Source: Providencia sp. R33 (lineage in GTDB: Bacteria; Pseudomonadota; Gammaproteobacteria; Enterobacterales; Enterobacteriaceae). Taken from it: DNA of 64,000 nucleotides. The position numbers were made by a program, and so were the translations under genes. Below, one piece after another: positions 8,871 through 17,142 of this stretch; positions within the stretch are counted from its first letter, which is position 1, and the number at the start of each line of letters is the position of its first letter. Location: positions 682,001 through 746,000 of the forward strand of contig NZ_CP072453.1 of NCBI RefSeq assembly GCF_019343475.1, read 5' to 3'. The notes below the pieces were generated by a model, which had not been told where the DNA came from, did not search any database, and worked only from the letters and a program-made list of their open reading frames with translations.

Positions 8871-10223
8871 TTAAATATCGATGAATTCAAATTCATCGTA
8901 TTCATTAATAACACCAATATTGAATATTACTTCTGAGGCGTTATTGGTAGTTTGCTCTAGATGTGCTTTTATAAATTTCAACATGTTCATAAAGTCAGGA
9001 GTGAATACTTCATCACCGTTACTTTTAAATACAGCGATAACCTTGGCTTGCTCGACGTTTGCTTGAGTTATATATCTTTGAGTCTGCGCAATAGCTGAAC
9101 GTAATCTATTGATTATTAAGCCAGCTGATGCTCTCAAATTAAAATACTTGGTTTCAATTGCCATAGTTACATTCATTTTTCTTACTATTAAATCCACCTC
9201 AGGTTTAAACGGCGACTTATGAGTATTTTGCGCTATAATCTCGTATCCATTTTTTTCATAATATTCGGAAATGGCTTTTTCTGCTAAGAAAGATAAATAA
9301 CCAGGGTTCTTCGAGTGGTAGTCATTTAGTATCTGAGTTTTATCTTCTTCATTTAGGTCTATTTCACCTAATTTATTCATAGCAACAGTTAACGTTTCTT
9401 TTATTTGAGAGGTTAATCCTTTGATTTTCTCAAAGTCTTCACGAGTTAAAAATCTGTTATGTGCCACTTTATTTCTTAATTTATAAAGTAACGCCCATTT
9501 TTTTTCAAGGTGCTGAGAACCTTCGCCAAGGATATCGGAAAAATATTTTTCCCAATTTGATTTTGGGAGATATTTACGAATTTTATCGTGGTCGTTACTA
9601 TCAAACTCATTTTTTTGAAGAACTTTGTCAAGCTCATCTAAGCTTATATCCCGTTTCTTTTTAAAGAGAACCTCTGATAGATTTATAAAATCAAGTTTAT
9701 ATAAATCATTAATATGTATATCATCTTCTTCAAATCGTTCAATTTTTTTAGCTAAATCTGGATGAATTGTTTCTTTAGACCACTCCATACCAACATTAAT
9801 TAGCATAAATTTACTAATTAATTTTCTCATTACATTTTCAACTTCATTGATTAATGGGTAGGATTTATAGGCATAATGCCTACCAATATCATCCCATAAA
9901 ATATTAATTACTGTTGAGCCGGGGTTTATGCGATTACTCAGTTCTTTTATTTTATTACTAACCTCTGAGAATTCATCAACTAAATTGTCATCTGTATTTT
10001 CTAATGCAACAATAAAATATCTTTCTTTATTTGATGGGATGTTTTTTGTTTCAACATCAAATTTTACTGTTATCAAAGGTTTCGATTTTGCAGTTTTTCT
10101 ATATGTAAGTTTTTTTCCGGATATATTGATAAGTGAATCAACTTTTAGAAAATCAATAAAGGCGTTTTTACTATTGCAAAAGGAATCATCATTTGTTGAA
10201 AGGACAAGAAATTCGATTTTCAC
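8871..10223 (-). CDS. Putative HEPN / PD-(D/E)xK protein, candidate defence effector
   Basis: 450 residues with a GTG start preceded by AAGG. I do not recognise a named gene. Residues 130-290 look like a Swt1-type HEPN helical domain, with the ribonuclease-like RX4H motif RNKVAH at 250-255. Residues 300-400 look like a restriction-endonuclease fold: AISEYYEKNGYEIIAQ, then D344 in EVDLIV and E357-T-K359 in AIETKY, followed by a helix with Q380/Q382. The first 120 residues are an alpha/beta region of unknown type. It lies alone between the ssrA core and the integrase, a usual place for phage or island cargo. Very AT-rich compared with the phage late genes. RNA cleavage or DNA restriction as anti-phage activity is an inference. 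Confidence 0.6.
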   Translation of the reverse strand: MKIEFLVLSTNDDSFCNSKNAFIDFLKVDSLINISGKKLTYRKTAKSKPLITVKFDVETKNIPSNKERYFIVALENTDDNLVDEFSEVSNKIKELSNRINPGSTVINILWDDIGRHYAYKSYPLINEVENVMRKLISKFMLINVGMEWSKETIHPDLAKKIERFEEDDIHINDLYKLDFINLSEVLFKKKRDISLDELDKVLQKNEFDSNDHDKIRKYLPKSNWEKYFSDILGEGSQHLEKKWALLYKLRNKVAHNRFLTREDFEKIKGLTSQIKETLTVAMNKLGEIDLNEEDKTQILNDYHSKNPGYLSFLAEKAISEYYEKNGYEIIAQNTHKSPFKPEVDLIVRKMNVTMAIETKYFNLRASAGLIINRLRSAIAQTQRYITQANVEQAKVIAVFKSNGDEVFTPDFMNMLKFIKAHLEQTTNNASEVIFNIGVINEYDEFEFIDI

Positions 10224-10346
10224 TAAAAACCTTCTGTATTTACTTAGTTCTATGATTAAAATAAGATAGATATTATCTGTAATTAGTAAAATTATAACAA
10301 GTTACTTAAGTATCAAATAGAAGTTATTTATGAATAATTATATGGG

Positions 10347-11528
10347 TTAGTACATATTAAATAGATTAATATTTTGTACTGTACCCCCATCATACTCCTT
10401 AAGATATCCCCCATAGTGCCTAAACAGCATCTCAGGCCCTTTATGTCCCATTTGTCCTGCTAGCCAAAATAGGTTAGCGCCTTGGCTTATATGCCTTGTG
10501 GCAAATGTATGCCTAGTTTGATATGGGTTACGATATCGAATACCTGCTCTCTTCAGCGTTGGCACCCATGCTTTCTTCCTAATTGCATCGGCACCTGCCC
10601 AAGCTTTATTTGTTTTCGGGTCTTCGAAAATCACACCATCTTTCATAAACGTGAATTGCTTCTGCTCATTCAGGGCGTTCATGGCCTCACTATTTAATTC
10701 AACCTTTCTGGTGCCGGCTTTAGTTTTGGTTTTCTTAATAACACCAACGACGCTGGCAGATTGTACGTGTGCGGTATTTTCTATGAAATCGATATCACTC
10801 CATCTCAATGCACATAATTCAGAGCTTCTTAAGCCAGTATTAATGGCGAACTGGAATAAGTTTTTCCATTGCTCATGTCTTGCCGCAGAGAGTAGGGCAG
10901 AGACTTCTTTAGGTGACAACGGGTCGACTATATAACTGCTTTCATTGTCACTGTTATTTGATTGGTATCTTGAAGCAGATACAAGGCTGACTGGGTTGAT
11001 TGATACAATGCCATCAGTAATGGCTTCATCTAGTGAGCTACGCAAAAATGAGAGCTGATTACGGATGGTTTTTAATACTGTCGTTTGCTTTTGTATCCAA
11101 TTTTTTAGGATCGCCGGTGTGAGTGATGAAACATGTAATTGGTGCAAATCAGACAGGGCACTTTTGCATTTTTTATAACCGCCAATCGTAGAGGGTGATA
11201 AATTTCGAGTTTCGCAAATAACTAAATACTCATCTAAATAATCAATCACTCTTTTTTCGCGATTATTAACGCCAAAAAGCATTAATTTTTTAGAGTTAGG
11301 AAAATATTTAGCGTAATTAAACGTGCCTTTTTCAATGTTATTTTGAATTTCAGCGAGTAGCCTTTCAGCATATTTAATATTTTTATTATCGACGGTTAGT
11401 CTAGAGAGAGGCTCTCTACAGAGCGCCCCTCTATAAGTAAACGTGATAACAATAGTTTGGCTGGTTTTGTTGTTACGAACCGTCACCCCTCTTGGTAGTG
11501 CGTAGCCTGTTTGTTTTTTCGCGCCCAC
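10347..11528 (-). CDS. int: Phage integrase, tyrosine recombinase
   Basis: Site-specific recombinase for prophage integration and excision. 393 residues starting at a GTG with GAGGTG five bases upstream. N-terminal arm-binding domain (YALPRGVTVRNN, DUF3596-like) to about residue 90, SAM-like core-binding domain about 90-185, catalytic domain after 200 with R234 (TGLRSSELCALRW), R339-H340 (QTRHTFATRH), H362 (GHKG) and probable nucleophile Y372 (FRHYGGY). Its start overlaps the end of xis by 46 bases. Located at the left end of the prophage, pointing toward the ssrA core. Confidence 0.93.
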   Translation of the reverse strand: MGAKKQTGYALPRGVTVRNNKTSQTIVITFTYRGALCREPLSRLTVDNKNIKYAERLLAEIQNNIEKGTFNYAKYFPNSKKLMLFGVNNREKRVIDYLDEYLVICETRNLSPSTIGGYKKCKSALSDLHQLHVSSLTPAILKNWIQKQTTVLKTIRNQLSFLRSSLDEAITDGIVSINPVSLVSASRYQSNNSDNESSYIVDPLSPKEVSALLSAARHEQWKNLFQFAINTGLRSSELCALRWSDIDFIENTAHVQSASVVGVIKKTKTKAGTRKVELNSEAMNALNEQKQFTFMKDGVIFEDPKTNKAWAGADAIRKKAWVPTLKRAGIRYRNPYQTRHTFATRHISQGANLFWLAGQMGHKGPEMLFRHYGGYLKEYDGGTVQNINLFNMY

Positions 11529-11692
11529 TTATTCACCTCAGCAATATCAATCCAACGTTCTTTTGAACCTTCAACTTTTAAAACATGTACACCGACTATC
11601 CAATATTGCCGTTGTATGCGCTTATTAATGGACTCTGGTGTTTCTCCGTACATATTGCAGTACGCGGAAATAGGCAAACATTCATATAACAT
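11483..11692 (-). CDS. xis: Excisionase-like protein
   Basis: 69-residue basic protein with the winged-helix excisionase pattern (ISAYCNMYGETPESINKRIQ, then ERWIDIAEVNKWARKN). Strong ribosome site AGGAGG before the ATG. Overlaps the integrase start, which is typical for xis-int pairs in lambdoid phages. Acts as directionality factor during excision. Confidence 0.8.
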   Translation of the reverse strand: MLYECLPISAYCNMYGETPESINKRIQRQYWIVGVHVLKVEGSKERWIDIAEVNKWARKNKQATHYQEG

Positions 11693-11765
11693 AACTTCCT
11701 CCTATATCCGCTTGCTTAATGTCGTGGGGAAAAAAATCATAGCCTTCTGTGATATTTTGTCTCAT
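11682..11765 (-). CDS. 27-codon ORF ahead of xis
   Basis: Short ORF (MRQNITEGYDFF...) starting just after a copy of the AGGCAAGACCA leader motif (here with one extra base) and ending inside the xis start (stop overlaps the fourth xis codon). It overlaps the end of the upstream 68-codon gene in another frame. It could be a real small gene or a leader peptide that couples translation into xis. Confidence 0.35.
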   Translation of the reverse strand: MRQNITEGYDFFPHDIKQADIGGSYVI

Positions 11766-11943
11766 CTTGGTCTTGCCTCATCATTATTAAAATAAGTTGG
11801 TCAGCAATGTCGCAGGCATGCTTGATATCAGCTTCAGTACATGGTCTGTTTTTTACACTGGCAGCTAATTTGCCTAACTTAATATCAAACTCAGTTAATA
11901 ATTGTTCCTTGGGTTCCCAAGGGGTTAGTTGCGGTTGTTTCAT
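11737..11943 (-). CDS. Small phage early protein, unknown
   Basis: 68 residues (MKQPQLTPWEPKEQ...), helical, with no recognised domain. Lies in the leftward early operon between xis and the DUF1482-like gene. Its start codon is part of the hairpin arm at 11943-11976 (TGGTGGTT / AACCACCA), which could mask translation. Weak ribosome site, so existence is likely but not certain. Confidence 0.5.
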   Translation of the reverse strand: MKQPQLTPWEPKEQLLTEFDIKLGKLAASVKNRPCTEADIKHACDIADQLILIMMRQDQDETKYHRRL

Positions 11944-12015
11944 GGTGGTTATCCATTGGTTTTGAATAAACCACCACAGTAAGAAAAAATGCAGAATAAA
12001 ACTGATTATGCTTAA

Positions 12016-12189
12016 TCAATTATTGGCCCGAATAATCGCTTCGATAGGATAGCATTCAGACAAAACACCTCGTTGAGTTAGGGCGTCTTTATCCATTAAA
12101 CAATTCTGTTCATCGGGATAGGTATATCCGTTAGACTTATATAAACAATCAGCACCGCTGCAAATTAGCAGGAATAAACCATAAATCAT
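12016..12189 (-). CDS. DUF1482-like small phage protein
   Basis: 57 residues: hydrophobic start (MIYGLFLLICSG), conserved cysteines and a CYPIEAII ending that matches the DUF1482 pattern of lambdoid phage accessory proteins. ATGA overlap with the upstream 56-codon gene and AAAGGAG upstream of the start. Probably exported or membrane-associated; function unknown. Confidence 0.65.
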   Translation of the reverse strand: MIYGLFLLICSGADCLYKSNGYTYPDEQNCLMDKDALTQRGVLSECYPIEAIIRANN

Positions 12190-12356
12190 TGTTTACTCCT
12201 TTGTAGTTCTGCCTGAGTAGGCTGTATTTCTATTCTAATATGTGCAGGAAAGTCATAAGAAACCTTGCAACGTCTATCTGTTGAAACAAACCCGTGCGAG
12301 CCATCGGGTAGGGTGATTTTGATTTCCTGGTCTTTTTGATGTTCGTGTCTTAGCAT
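12186..12356 (-). CDS. Small phage early protein with AGGCAAGACCA leader
   Basis: 56 residues (MLRHEHQKDQEIKITLPDG...), starting exactly at the ATG of the repeated GAGGCAAGACCAATG motif. Its stop overlaps the next start. No domain recognised; the fold looks beta-rich. Part of the leftward early operon. Confidence 0.6.
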   Translation of the reverse strand: MLRHEHQKDQEIKITLPDGSHGFVSTDRRCKVSYDFPAHIRIEIQPTQAELQRSKQ

Positions 12357-12368
12357 TGGTCTTGCCTC
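12354..12368 (-). repeat. Early-gene leader motif
   Basis: GAGGCAAGACCAATG on the reverse strand; the ATG starts the 56-codon gene at 12356. Confidence 0.8.
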
Positions 12369-12371
12369 GTT

Positions 12372-12385
12372 TGTGACATGTCACA
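12372..12385. promoter_or_regulatory. 14-base perfect palindrome
   Basis: TGTGACATGTCACA, between two small early genes. Its 12-base core recurs inside the YdaT-like gene at 18603-18614. Possible operator. Confidence 0.4.
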
Positions 12386-12565
12386 TTAATGGATAACAGC
12401 CGGTGCCGTTGGGTAACCCAGTTGAAGTAACAGCGCTTTTTTTACCAGTGATAGCGTTTGTTCTTCTTGGCGGGTGACTTGTTGAGTCGATGCCGTAGTC
12501 CACTCAACGCTGCATTTATTGTTAGTTTCATCATGAGTAATGATGACCTCTAATTTCATGGCCAT
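12386..12565 (-). CDS. Small phage early protein, unknown
   Basis: 59 residues (MAMKLEVIITHDETNN...) with a good CAGGAGA ribosome site. Beta-strand start followed by a helix. Just after its stop is the 14-base perfect palindrome TGTGACATGTCACA. A GCGCCCA / TGGGCGC hairpin lies just upstream (12584-12601), between it and the Gp157 gene. Confidence 0.6.
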   Translation of the reverse strand: MAMKLEVIITHDETNNKCSVEWTTASTQQVTRQEEQTLSLVKKALLLQLGYPTAPAVIH

Positions 12566-12609
12566 AAAAATATCTCCTGATATGCGCCCATGGCTGGGCG
12601 CTAAAGTGA

Positions 12610-13110
12610 TTAACGAACCATTAATGAACGGTCACCAACTTCTAAGTGAGCACCAGGTATTTCAATACCGTTTTCAATTGCTTCTTTAATGCGTTTCTTG
12701 TCGGGGGCAGTAATGGTCTGAACATCCACCAATTCATCGGGCAAAGCTGCTTCGTTATCGATGATGACACGCACAACACCAGCGCGAGCCGTAAAGGTGT
12801 TTTTCGTGGTTTTTAACTTGTCTTTGCCTGATGTTAACAAGCAATCCAATGCATATTTTTTCAAGTTCTTAACTTGGTTTTCGAATGATTTTTTACGATC
12901 AGCCAAACGTTTTGACTCTTCATCCAGCGTTTTAGCTTGCCATTCTAAATTACGGGCATGAAGCATAATTGCATCCAGTTTATCGCCTAGTTCACACTCG
13001 ATGCCCTCTAAGGTATCGGCGACATCTTCTGCGGTGAATTCACCTGTTTCGACGAGTTGTTGTAATTTGCTGTAGTCAGCAGCCATTGCAATAGCAGTTG
13101 TCTTGGTCAT
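12610..13110 (-). CDS. Siphovirus Gp157-family protein
   Basis: 166 residues from MTKTTAIAMAAD; start chosen at 13110 because it forms a TAATG overlap with the upstream ERF gene. A central coiled coil (residues about 45-95, LDAIMLHARNLEWQAKTLDEESKRLADRKK) followed by PDELVDVQTITAPDKKRIKEAIENGIEIPGA fits the Sipho_Gp157 family, which is associated with phage recombination genes and in streptococcal phages with resistance. Translationally coupled to the ERF protein. Confidence 0.8.
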   Translation of the reverse strand: MTKTTAIAMAADYSKLQQLVETGEFTAEDVADTLEGIECELGDKLDAIMLHARNLEWQAKTLDEESKRLADRKKSFENQVKNLKKYALDCLLTSGKDKLKTTKNTFTARAGVVRVIIDNEAALPDELVDVQTITAPDKKRIKEAIENGIEIPGAHLEVGDRSLMVR

Positions 13111-15089
13111 TAGATTGCCTCTTCTTTTTGTTTCAGTTGGTCTAAACATTCTTTTTCAATTTCATTTAGTCGACGCAAACGGCCGTTTAAATATTTTTCA
13201 TATTCACTGTCGCCACGTTGTTTGGCCAACTTGGCATGTGTTGAAATTTCGCGGGTGAGGGTGGATGTGATACCCCGTAATTCGTTTGGCGTCACCGCGC
13301 TGCGCATCGTTTCAGTGTGTCGCGTGAACTTCTCGTCTAACTCTTTACGAATGCGGGTAGCATCTTCAGCGTTATCGCTAGCGGCTTTGATTTCGTACTC
13401 GAGCTTATTGCTTGCAACATATTCAGGGTTATCATGCATTCCCATATAGACGTCAGAGCTAAAGCCAAGCATGGAAAGGGCTTTTTTGATGGCATCAGTC
13501 AGCGATTTTTTAAACACTTCACCGTCAACCTTAATACCATAGGTGGTTTGATAGCGGTAAGGTGTAGCGCCGTAGCTTTCAAATTCACCTCGCGTTTCAC
13601 ATTCTATGGTGTACCAAAAGCGGATCTTGAGTGAGTGGTTCTGTTCGCAGAATAAAGAGCCGTCACCGTCTCGTAAAAAACGCGTTGCGACTTGTTTGTT
13701 GCGTTCATCGAGAACTGGTTCAGTAAGAGGCTTGCCATTCACGAATTTCTCTTCAACGATTTCATAACCCCAGCCTTCACCAATAGGGCCGAATATTTCA
13801 GTCGCACGCATAAACATGTAAGTGCTGTTAATACTGGTTCCGGTATAACCAACCCCATCAAGCGGTTTGGTAAATCGCGCATCAGTACGCTGAACTCGTT
13901 TCCAAATATTGAGGTGGTCATTATTACTATCGATCACTTCATCAATGACTGCTGCGCGTTGTTGAAAGTCATCTTGTTCAGTGGCAATTGGCGTAGAAAT
14001 AACAGGTGTCTCAATCACAACTGGTTCTTTTTCTACTTTAGCCAGTGTGTCTTTTTTCTTGCTTGTACGTTTTGTTTTTTCTGATTTAGCCGGTTGCTCA
14101 GGTGTTTCATCGTTAGCCGGCTTAGTATCTAAATTATCAACTGCAAAACGACCACTACCGAGTGAGGTTACCTTAGGGCTATTGGTACCAAGTTTTGAAT
14201 CAATAAACGCTTTACGGGCATTAGCATCATCAAATAATTCAGGTTGTTCACGTGCTTCTGTCACTAGTGCAAATATGTTCTCGCGAGGGATATCTAGAAC
14301 GCTAGGGAATGTGCGCAAATCCATTGATAAGCGTTTCCATGCTTTATCATCATTGCTAATTAGCTCTTTAGCTTTGCGGATATCAGCACTACGGATTGCA
14401 TCAAAATCTACACCACCAATTAACGCAAGGGCGATTTCGGTATCAATCATTGCGTAATCACGCTTTAGTATTGGTTCTTCTGGTGTCGTTTCTATTTCAA
14501 TAGTTTCGACTTTTGGCTCATCTTTCAACCAACTTTCACCAAGTGCGGTAGCTTCTTCGACGGTGACATTATCATCAGCATATTCATAAACTGCCTGCGC
14601 AATTTCTATTGTTTCATCGGCATCCATTAATGACACTTTGGTGATTTCTGCAAGGCCAGTAGCAATATTACGAACTTTTGGGTCCTCTACACTTTCATTG
14701 AGATACTTCAGTATGAAAGTGTATTCTTTATCAGTAATTTGAGTTTTACCAAACATCAGTAAAGCAGCTACGCGAGGTTTAGTTGCAAGCTTTTTAAATT
14801 CTTTATATTTAATGGGTTGCCATTTCTCACCGTCAAATTCATTTTCAACAGCAAATTTTTCATCAAACTGATCGAGTGCAGGGCGAGGGGAACCTACAGC
14901 ATCTTCACAAATAATCGGCTTATCAATATTAAAGTTATCCATAGAATCAGGGTAAACCTCAGATAGCTTAATCATTGCAGTTGCTGCAGCAATTTTGGCA
15001 TTCGCTGCATTGAAAGCGATGGTTAAAGGTACAGCGCCATTGGTTCGAGCCTCGGTCGTAGGCTCAAATACACAGATAAAAGTTGTCAT
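13110..15089 (-). CDS. ERF-like single-strand annealing protein with long N-terminal extension
   Basis: 659 residues. The C-terminal third (about 410-570) carries the ERF-like core: KRVQRTDARFTKPLDGVGYTGTSINSTYMF, SLKIRFWYTIECETRGEFESYGATPYRYQTTYG, then KKSLTDAIKKALSMLGFSSDVYMGMHDN. Such proteins anneal single strands during phage recombination. The first 340 residues are alpha-helical and resemble the N-terminal parts of RecE-like phage proteins; residues 335-375 form a lysine-rich linker. The start follows a variant leader motif (AGAGGCCAGACCAATG). Far longer than a typical ERF (about 200), so it may fuse two modules. Confidence 0.7.
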   Translation of the reverse strand: MTTFICVFEPTTEARTNGAVPLTIAFNAANAKIAAATAMIKLSEVYPDSMDNFNIDKPIICEDAVGSPRPALDQFDEKFAVENEFDGEKWQPIKYKEFKKLATKPRVAALLMFGKTQITDKEYTFILKYLNESVEDPKVRNIATGLAEITKVSLMDADETIEIAQAVYEYADDNVTVEEATALGESWLKDEPKVETIEIETTPEEPILKRDYAMIDTEIALALIGGVDFDAIRSADIRKAKELISNDDKAWKRLSMDLRTFPSVLDIPRENIFALVTEAREQPELFDDANARKAFIDSKLGTNSPKVTSLGSGRFAVDNLDTKPANDETPEQPAKSEKTKRTSKKKDTLAKVEKEPVVIETPVISTPIATEQDDFQQRAAVIDEVIDSNNDHLNIWKRVQRTDARFTKPLDGVGYTGTSINSTYMFMRATEIFGPIGEGWGYEIVEEKFVNGKPLTEPVLDERNKQVATRFLRDGDGSLFCEQNHSLKIRFWYTIECETRGEFESYGATPYRYQTTYGIKVDGEVFKKSLTDAIKKALSMLGFSSDVYMGMHDNPEYVASNKLEYEIKAASDNAEDATRIRKELDEKFTRHTETMRSAVTPNELRGITSTLTREISTHAKLAKQRGDSEYEKYLNGRLRRLNEIEKECLDQLKQKEEAI

Positions 15090-15102
15090 TGGTCTGGCCT
15101 CT
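15087..15102 (-). repeat. Early-gene leader motif, copy with one change
   Basis: AGAGGCCAGACCAATG; the ATG is the ERF gene start. One base differs from the consensus AGAGGCAAGACCAATG. Confidence 0.8.
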
Positions 15103-15434
15103 TAATAAGGGATTTGTTCGTCAGTTTTAGAAATGGGTTTGCCTTCTAAGCACAGCAGCATCTGGATTTGGTCTTCCAGTAGGCTTGATTTCACCTGAGC
15201 ATCAGCAAGAATTTTGCTTTGCTCAGCTTTGAGTGAGTCAATCTCTAATTGAACTAGCTCAGTATTTGACGGAGCAGTAAAGGGAATGTCGATAGTATGC
15301 TCAGCAATGGCAAAGCCTAAACCAGATTCAATATCATATTTGAATGGATAAGGGCGGTATTTATATGAACCGTCAAATTGCTTTTGTGCGTGGATATAAA
15401 GCGTAACACTTAGGGTTTCAGGTTGTGCTTTCAT
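15102..15434 (-). CDS. Phage early protein, unknown
   Basis: 110 residues with strong AAAGGAG ribosome site. A beta-rich first half (ETLSVTLYIHAQKQFDGSYKYRPYPFKYD) and a helical stretch (ELVQLEIDSLKAEQSKILADAQ). No family recognised. First gene of the leftward early operon, upstream of the ERF gene by 12 bases. Confidence 0.7.
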   Translation of the reverse strand: MKAQPETLSVTLYIHAQKQFDGSYKYRPYPFKYDIESGLGFAIAEHTIDIPFTAPSNTELVQLEIDSLKAEQSKILADAQVKSSLLEDQIQMLLCLEGKPISKTDEQIPY

Positions 15435-15471
15435 AGCAGCTCCTTTAAAATAACTGTGATCAGTGATTTAT

Positions 15472-15487
15472 CATTGGTCTTGCCTCT
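15472..15487 (-). repeat. Early-gene leader motif followed by a four-codon ORF
   Basis: AGAGGCAAGACCAATG, exact consensus. The ATG opens only MINH-stop, ending 21 bases before the next gene's ATG at 15434. Another core (TGAGGCAAGACCA without ATG) is at 15609-15622. Confidence 0.75.
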
Positions 15488-15488
15488 T

Positions 15489-15573
15489 CTAGCGTTTGGT
15501 CGCGCTAGTAGAACTCTCGGTTAGCTTTGGTCGGCGACCCGAGGTAAAGGAACCCACTTCGGTGGGTTTTTTT
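15489..15573 (+). ncRNA. Candidate forward-strand small RNA opposite the leftward early leader
   Basis: Three stacked hairpins: CTAGCG/CGCTAG (15489-15508), CTCGG/CCGAG (about 15514-15544), and a terminator AACCCAC-TTC-GGTGGGTT followed by seven T (15551-15573). The T-run only makes sense for forward transcription, yet no forward gene lies upstream. A short antisense RNA, analogous in position to phage antisense RNAs, would explain it. No convincing promoter was found. Confidence 0.45.
15551..15573 (+). terminator. Rho-independent terminator
   Basis: AACCCAC/GTGGGTT stem with T7 tail on the forward strand. Ends the proposed small RNA, or stops stray rightward transcription from entering the immunity region. 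Confidence 0.8.
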
Positions 15574-15664
15574 ACGTCTGCAAATCAATACTCGTCTTTC
15601 CGAGCTGTCTGGTCTTGCCTCAAGCGTTGGTCTAACTGTTTCCCTGATGCGGGCTAATTTTTAA

Positions 15665-15695
15665 GTCTGAACACTTATCTAAACACTTGCTGTGT
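15665..15695 (+). repeat. Dispersed 31-base repeat, copy 1
   Basis: GTCTGAACAC ... AACACTTGCTGTGT, almost identical to 22526-22557. The AACAC-TTGCT-GTGTT part can fold into a small hairpin like a boxB. It lies just downstream of the leftward operators, where a nutL-like site would be expected. Confidence 0.55.
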
Positions 15696-15711
15696 TTGTT
15701 TCGATATTTGT

Positions 15712-15754
15712 AATATACAAAATATCTTGTATGCCTGTAAACAATTAAATTTGT
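15712..15754 (-). promoter_or_regulatory. Leftward early promoter with two repressor operators (pL/oL-like)
   Basis: Two dyads, TACAAAATATCTTGTA (15716-15731) and ACAATTAAATTTGT (15741-15754), with centres 24 bases apart, match the dyads at the repressor/cro promoters. A reverse-strand TTTACA and TATATT could form the promoter, with a long spacer. This mirrors the lambda oL arrangement. Confidence 0.6.
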
Positions 15755-15975
15755 ATTAAATTGTATTCTGTCGTGATTTTAATTGTAATTAATTGTTTTT
15801 ACAGGATGATTTATTTTGTTTAATTTTGTGAAAACAGGGAGGCGGTCACGTTTAAATAGCAGGGAATACTACAAATGGGTTATTGAGGCCTTTAAACTGA
15901 GAGATGAAAATTTAGGAAACATACAAAAAACCCTTGTGCTTTAATGAACAAGGGTGGATATAGATAAATTATAAC

Positions 15976-17133
15976 TTATTCGCTAGCTGACTTTTTTCTG
16001 AAGTTTTCATCATTTTTCACATATTCAAACGAGTCAAGAATGATGCCTGTTATTCTTAATATATCTTCAGGGGATTGAATGGTGATTCGGTTATTCGTTA
16101 ATTCTAAACCTGCACGCTTTATTTCATTACCTAGCAGATCAGTAATCTCTATAGGAACCATGATATAAGCGCTATTTTTCTTATCGTAGAATCTAACTAT
16201 CCAACGATTAACCTTGCCTTGATATAGGACACCAAAGTAAGACTCAGTATCTTTATATTCAATTTCATCACATCCAGTGATCTGCTTTATTTTTTCAAAT
16301 AAAGTTAATTCAGTCGTTGTGGTAATAATGTTTGGATTATCGGGATCGATAATATCTTTTAATTCATTAGACTCTTGAGTTTCCTCTGCTGCCGCTTCAA
16401 CAGGCTCTTCACCGTAAGTAAATTTACCAGATAAGCCAGAAACTACCATCGCACTAACAGAACGCTCAACGGCTTGTTTTACTAGTGGTGTAATAGAGTC
16501 AATAAAACGCTGATTTAATTGTCTTTCAACATTAGAACGGCTCGCGACATAGCGAACGAATTCACTATCAACATCTCTGAGGCTCGAGCTAATGGTTTTA
16601 GTGAAAGCAGATAAATATACGCTCTCTTCAGCCAGTGTTCTTAATGCTTCTGGTTTGAATTTATCATGTCTAAAACGGAATAATTGGCTTGCGTCTGAAT
16701 CACTAATTTCATCCATTCTAATGCGTAAGAATGGAGTAGGGTCCATAACATTTTTTTGTTTTAAATCAGTGAAAAAACGCCACTCTAGCCCATTGGTTAT
16801 TGCTGAGATTGTAACTTCAGGAGTCGAGTTAAAATATCTAGAAAGCTGAGGACAATGGTTATCTAATTTTTCAAAATAACATTTGGCTTCGATAAACATA
16901 ACGGGGACGTCTTGACAGAATAGTGCATAGTCAACACGTTCATTTGCTTTTACACCAGGGAAGTCAGCACCGTATTCTGCTTTGACTTTTTGAGGGTCAT
17001 AAGGGCTAAAGCCGAGGATATCAAGGAAAGGCAAGATTAATGCCTGTTTAGTTGTCTCCTCTGTTGAGCAATGTTGCCCAACTTGTTTTACATGATCTAC
17101 ATGATTTTTAAGCTTTAACTTGAAATTTTCCAT
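15976..17133 (-). CDS. HsdR_N-like nuclease-domain protein in the rex position
   Basis: 385 residues. The first 170 resemble the N-terminal nuclease domain of type I restriction subunits: TEETTKQALILPFLDILGF, YGADFPGVKANERVDYAL (D68) and PVMFIEAKCY with E82-A-K84, followed by ITNGLEWRFFTD. No helicase domain follows; instead there is a helical middle and a C-terminal beta-rich domain (about 275-375). It starts 10 bases after the repressor stop, so it is probably expressed from the repressor's maintenance promoter in the lysogen. This is the place of lambda rexAB, suggesting a role in superinfection exclusion; nuclease activity is an inference. Confidence 0.7.
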   Translation of the reverse strand: MENFKLKLKNHVDHVKQVGQHCSTEETTKQALILPFLDILGFSPYDPQKVKAEYGADFPGVKANERVDYALFCQDVPVMFIEAKCYFEKLDNHCPQLSRYFNSTPEVTISAITNGLEWRFFTDLKQKNVMDPTPFLRIRMDEISDSDASQLFRFRHDKFKPEALRTLAEESVYLSAFTKTISSSLRDVDSEFVRYVASRSNVERQLNQRFIDSITPLVKQAVERSVSAMVVSGLSGKFTYGEEPVEAAAEETQESNELKDIIDPDNPNIITTTTELTLFEKIKQITGCDEIEYKDTESYFGVLYQGKVNRWIVRFYDKKNSAYIMVPIEITDLLGNEIKRAGLELTNNRITIQSPEDILRITGIILDSFEYVKNDENFRKKSASE

Positions 17134-17142
17134 AGGGTTACC

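Noticed and set aside
8645..8917. Reverse 90-codon ORF across the ssrA-like core
   Set aside because: It overlaps the attachment core and the C-terminus of the HEPN-like gene, has no ribosome site and no family resemblance.
13692..14457. Forward ORFs opposite the ERF-like gene
   Set aside because: Low-complexity shadow frames of the reverse gene.
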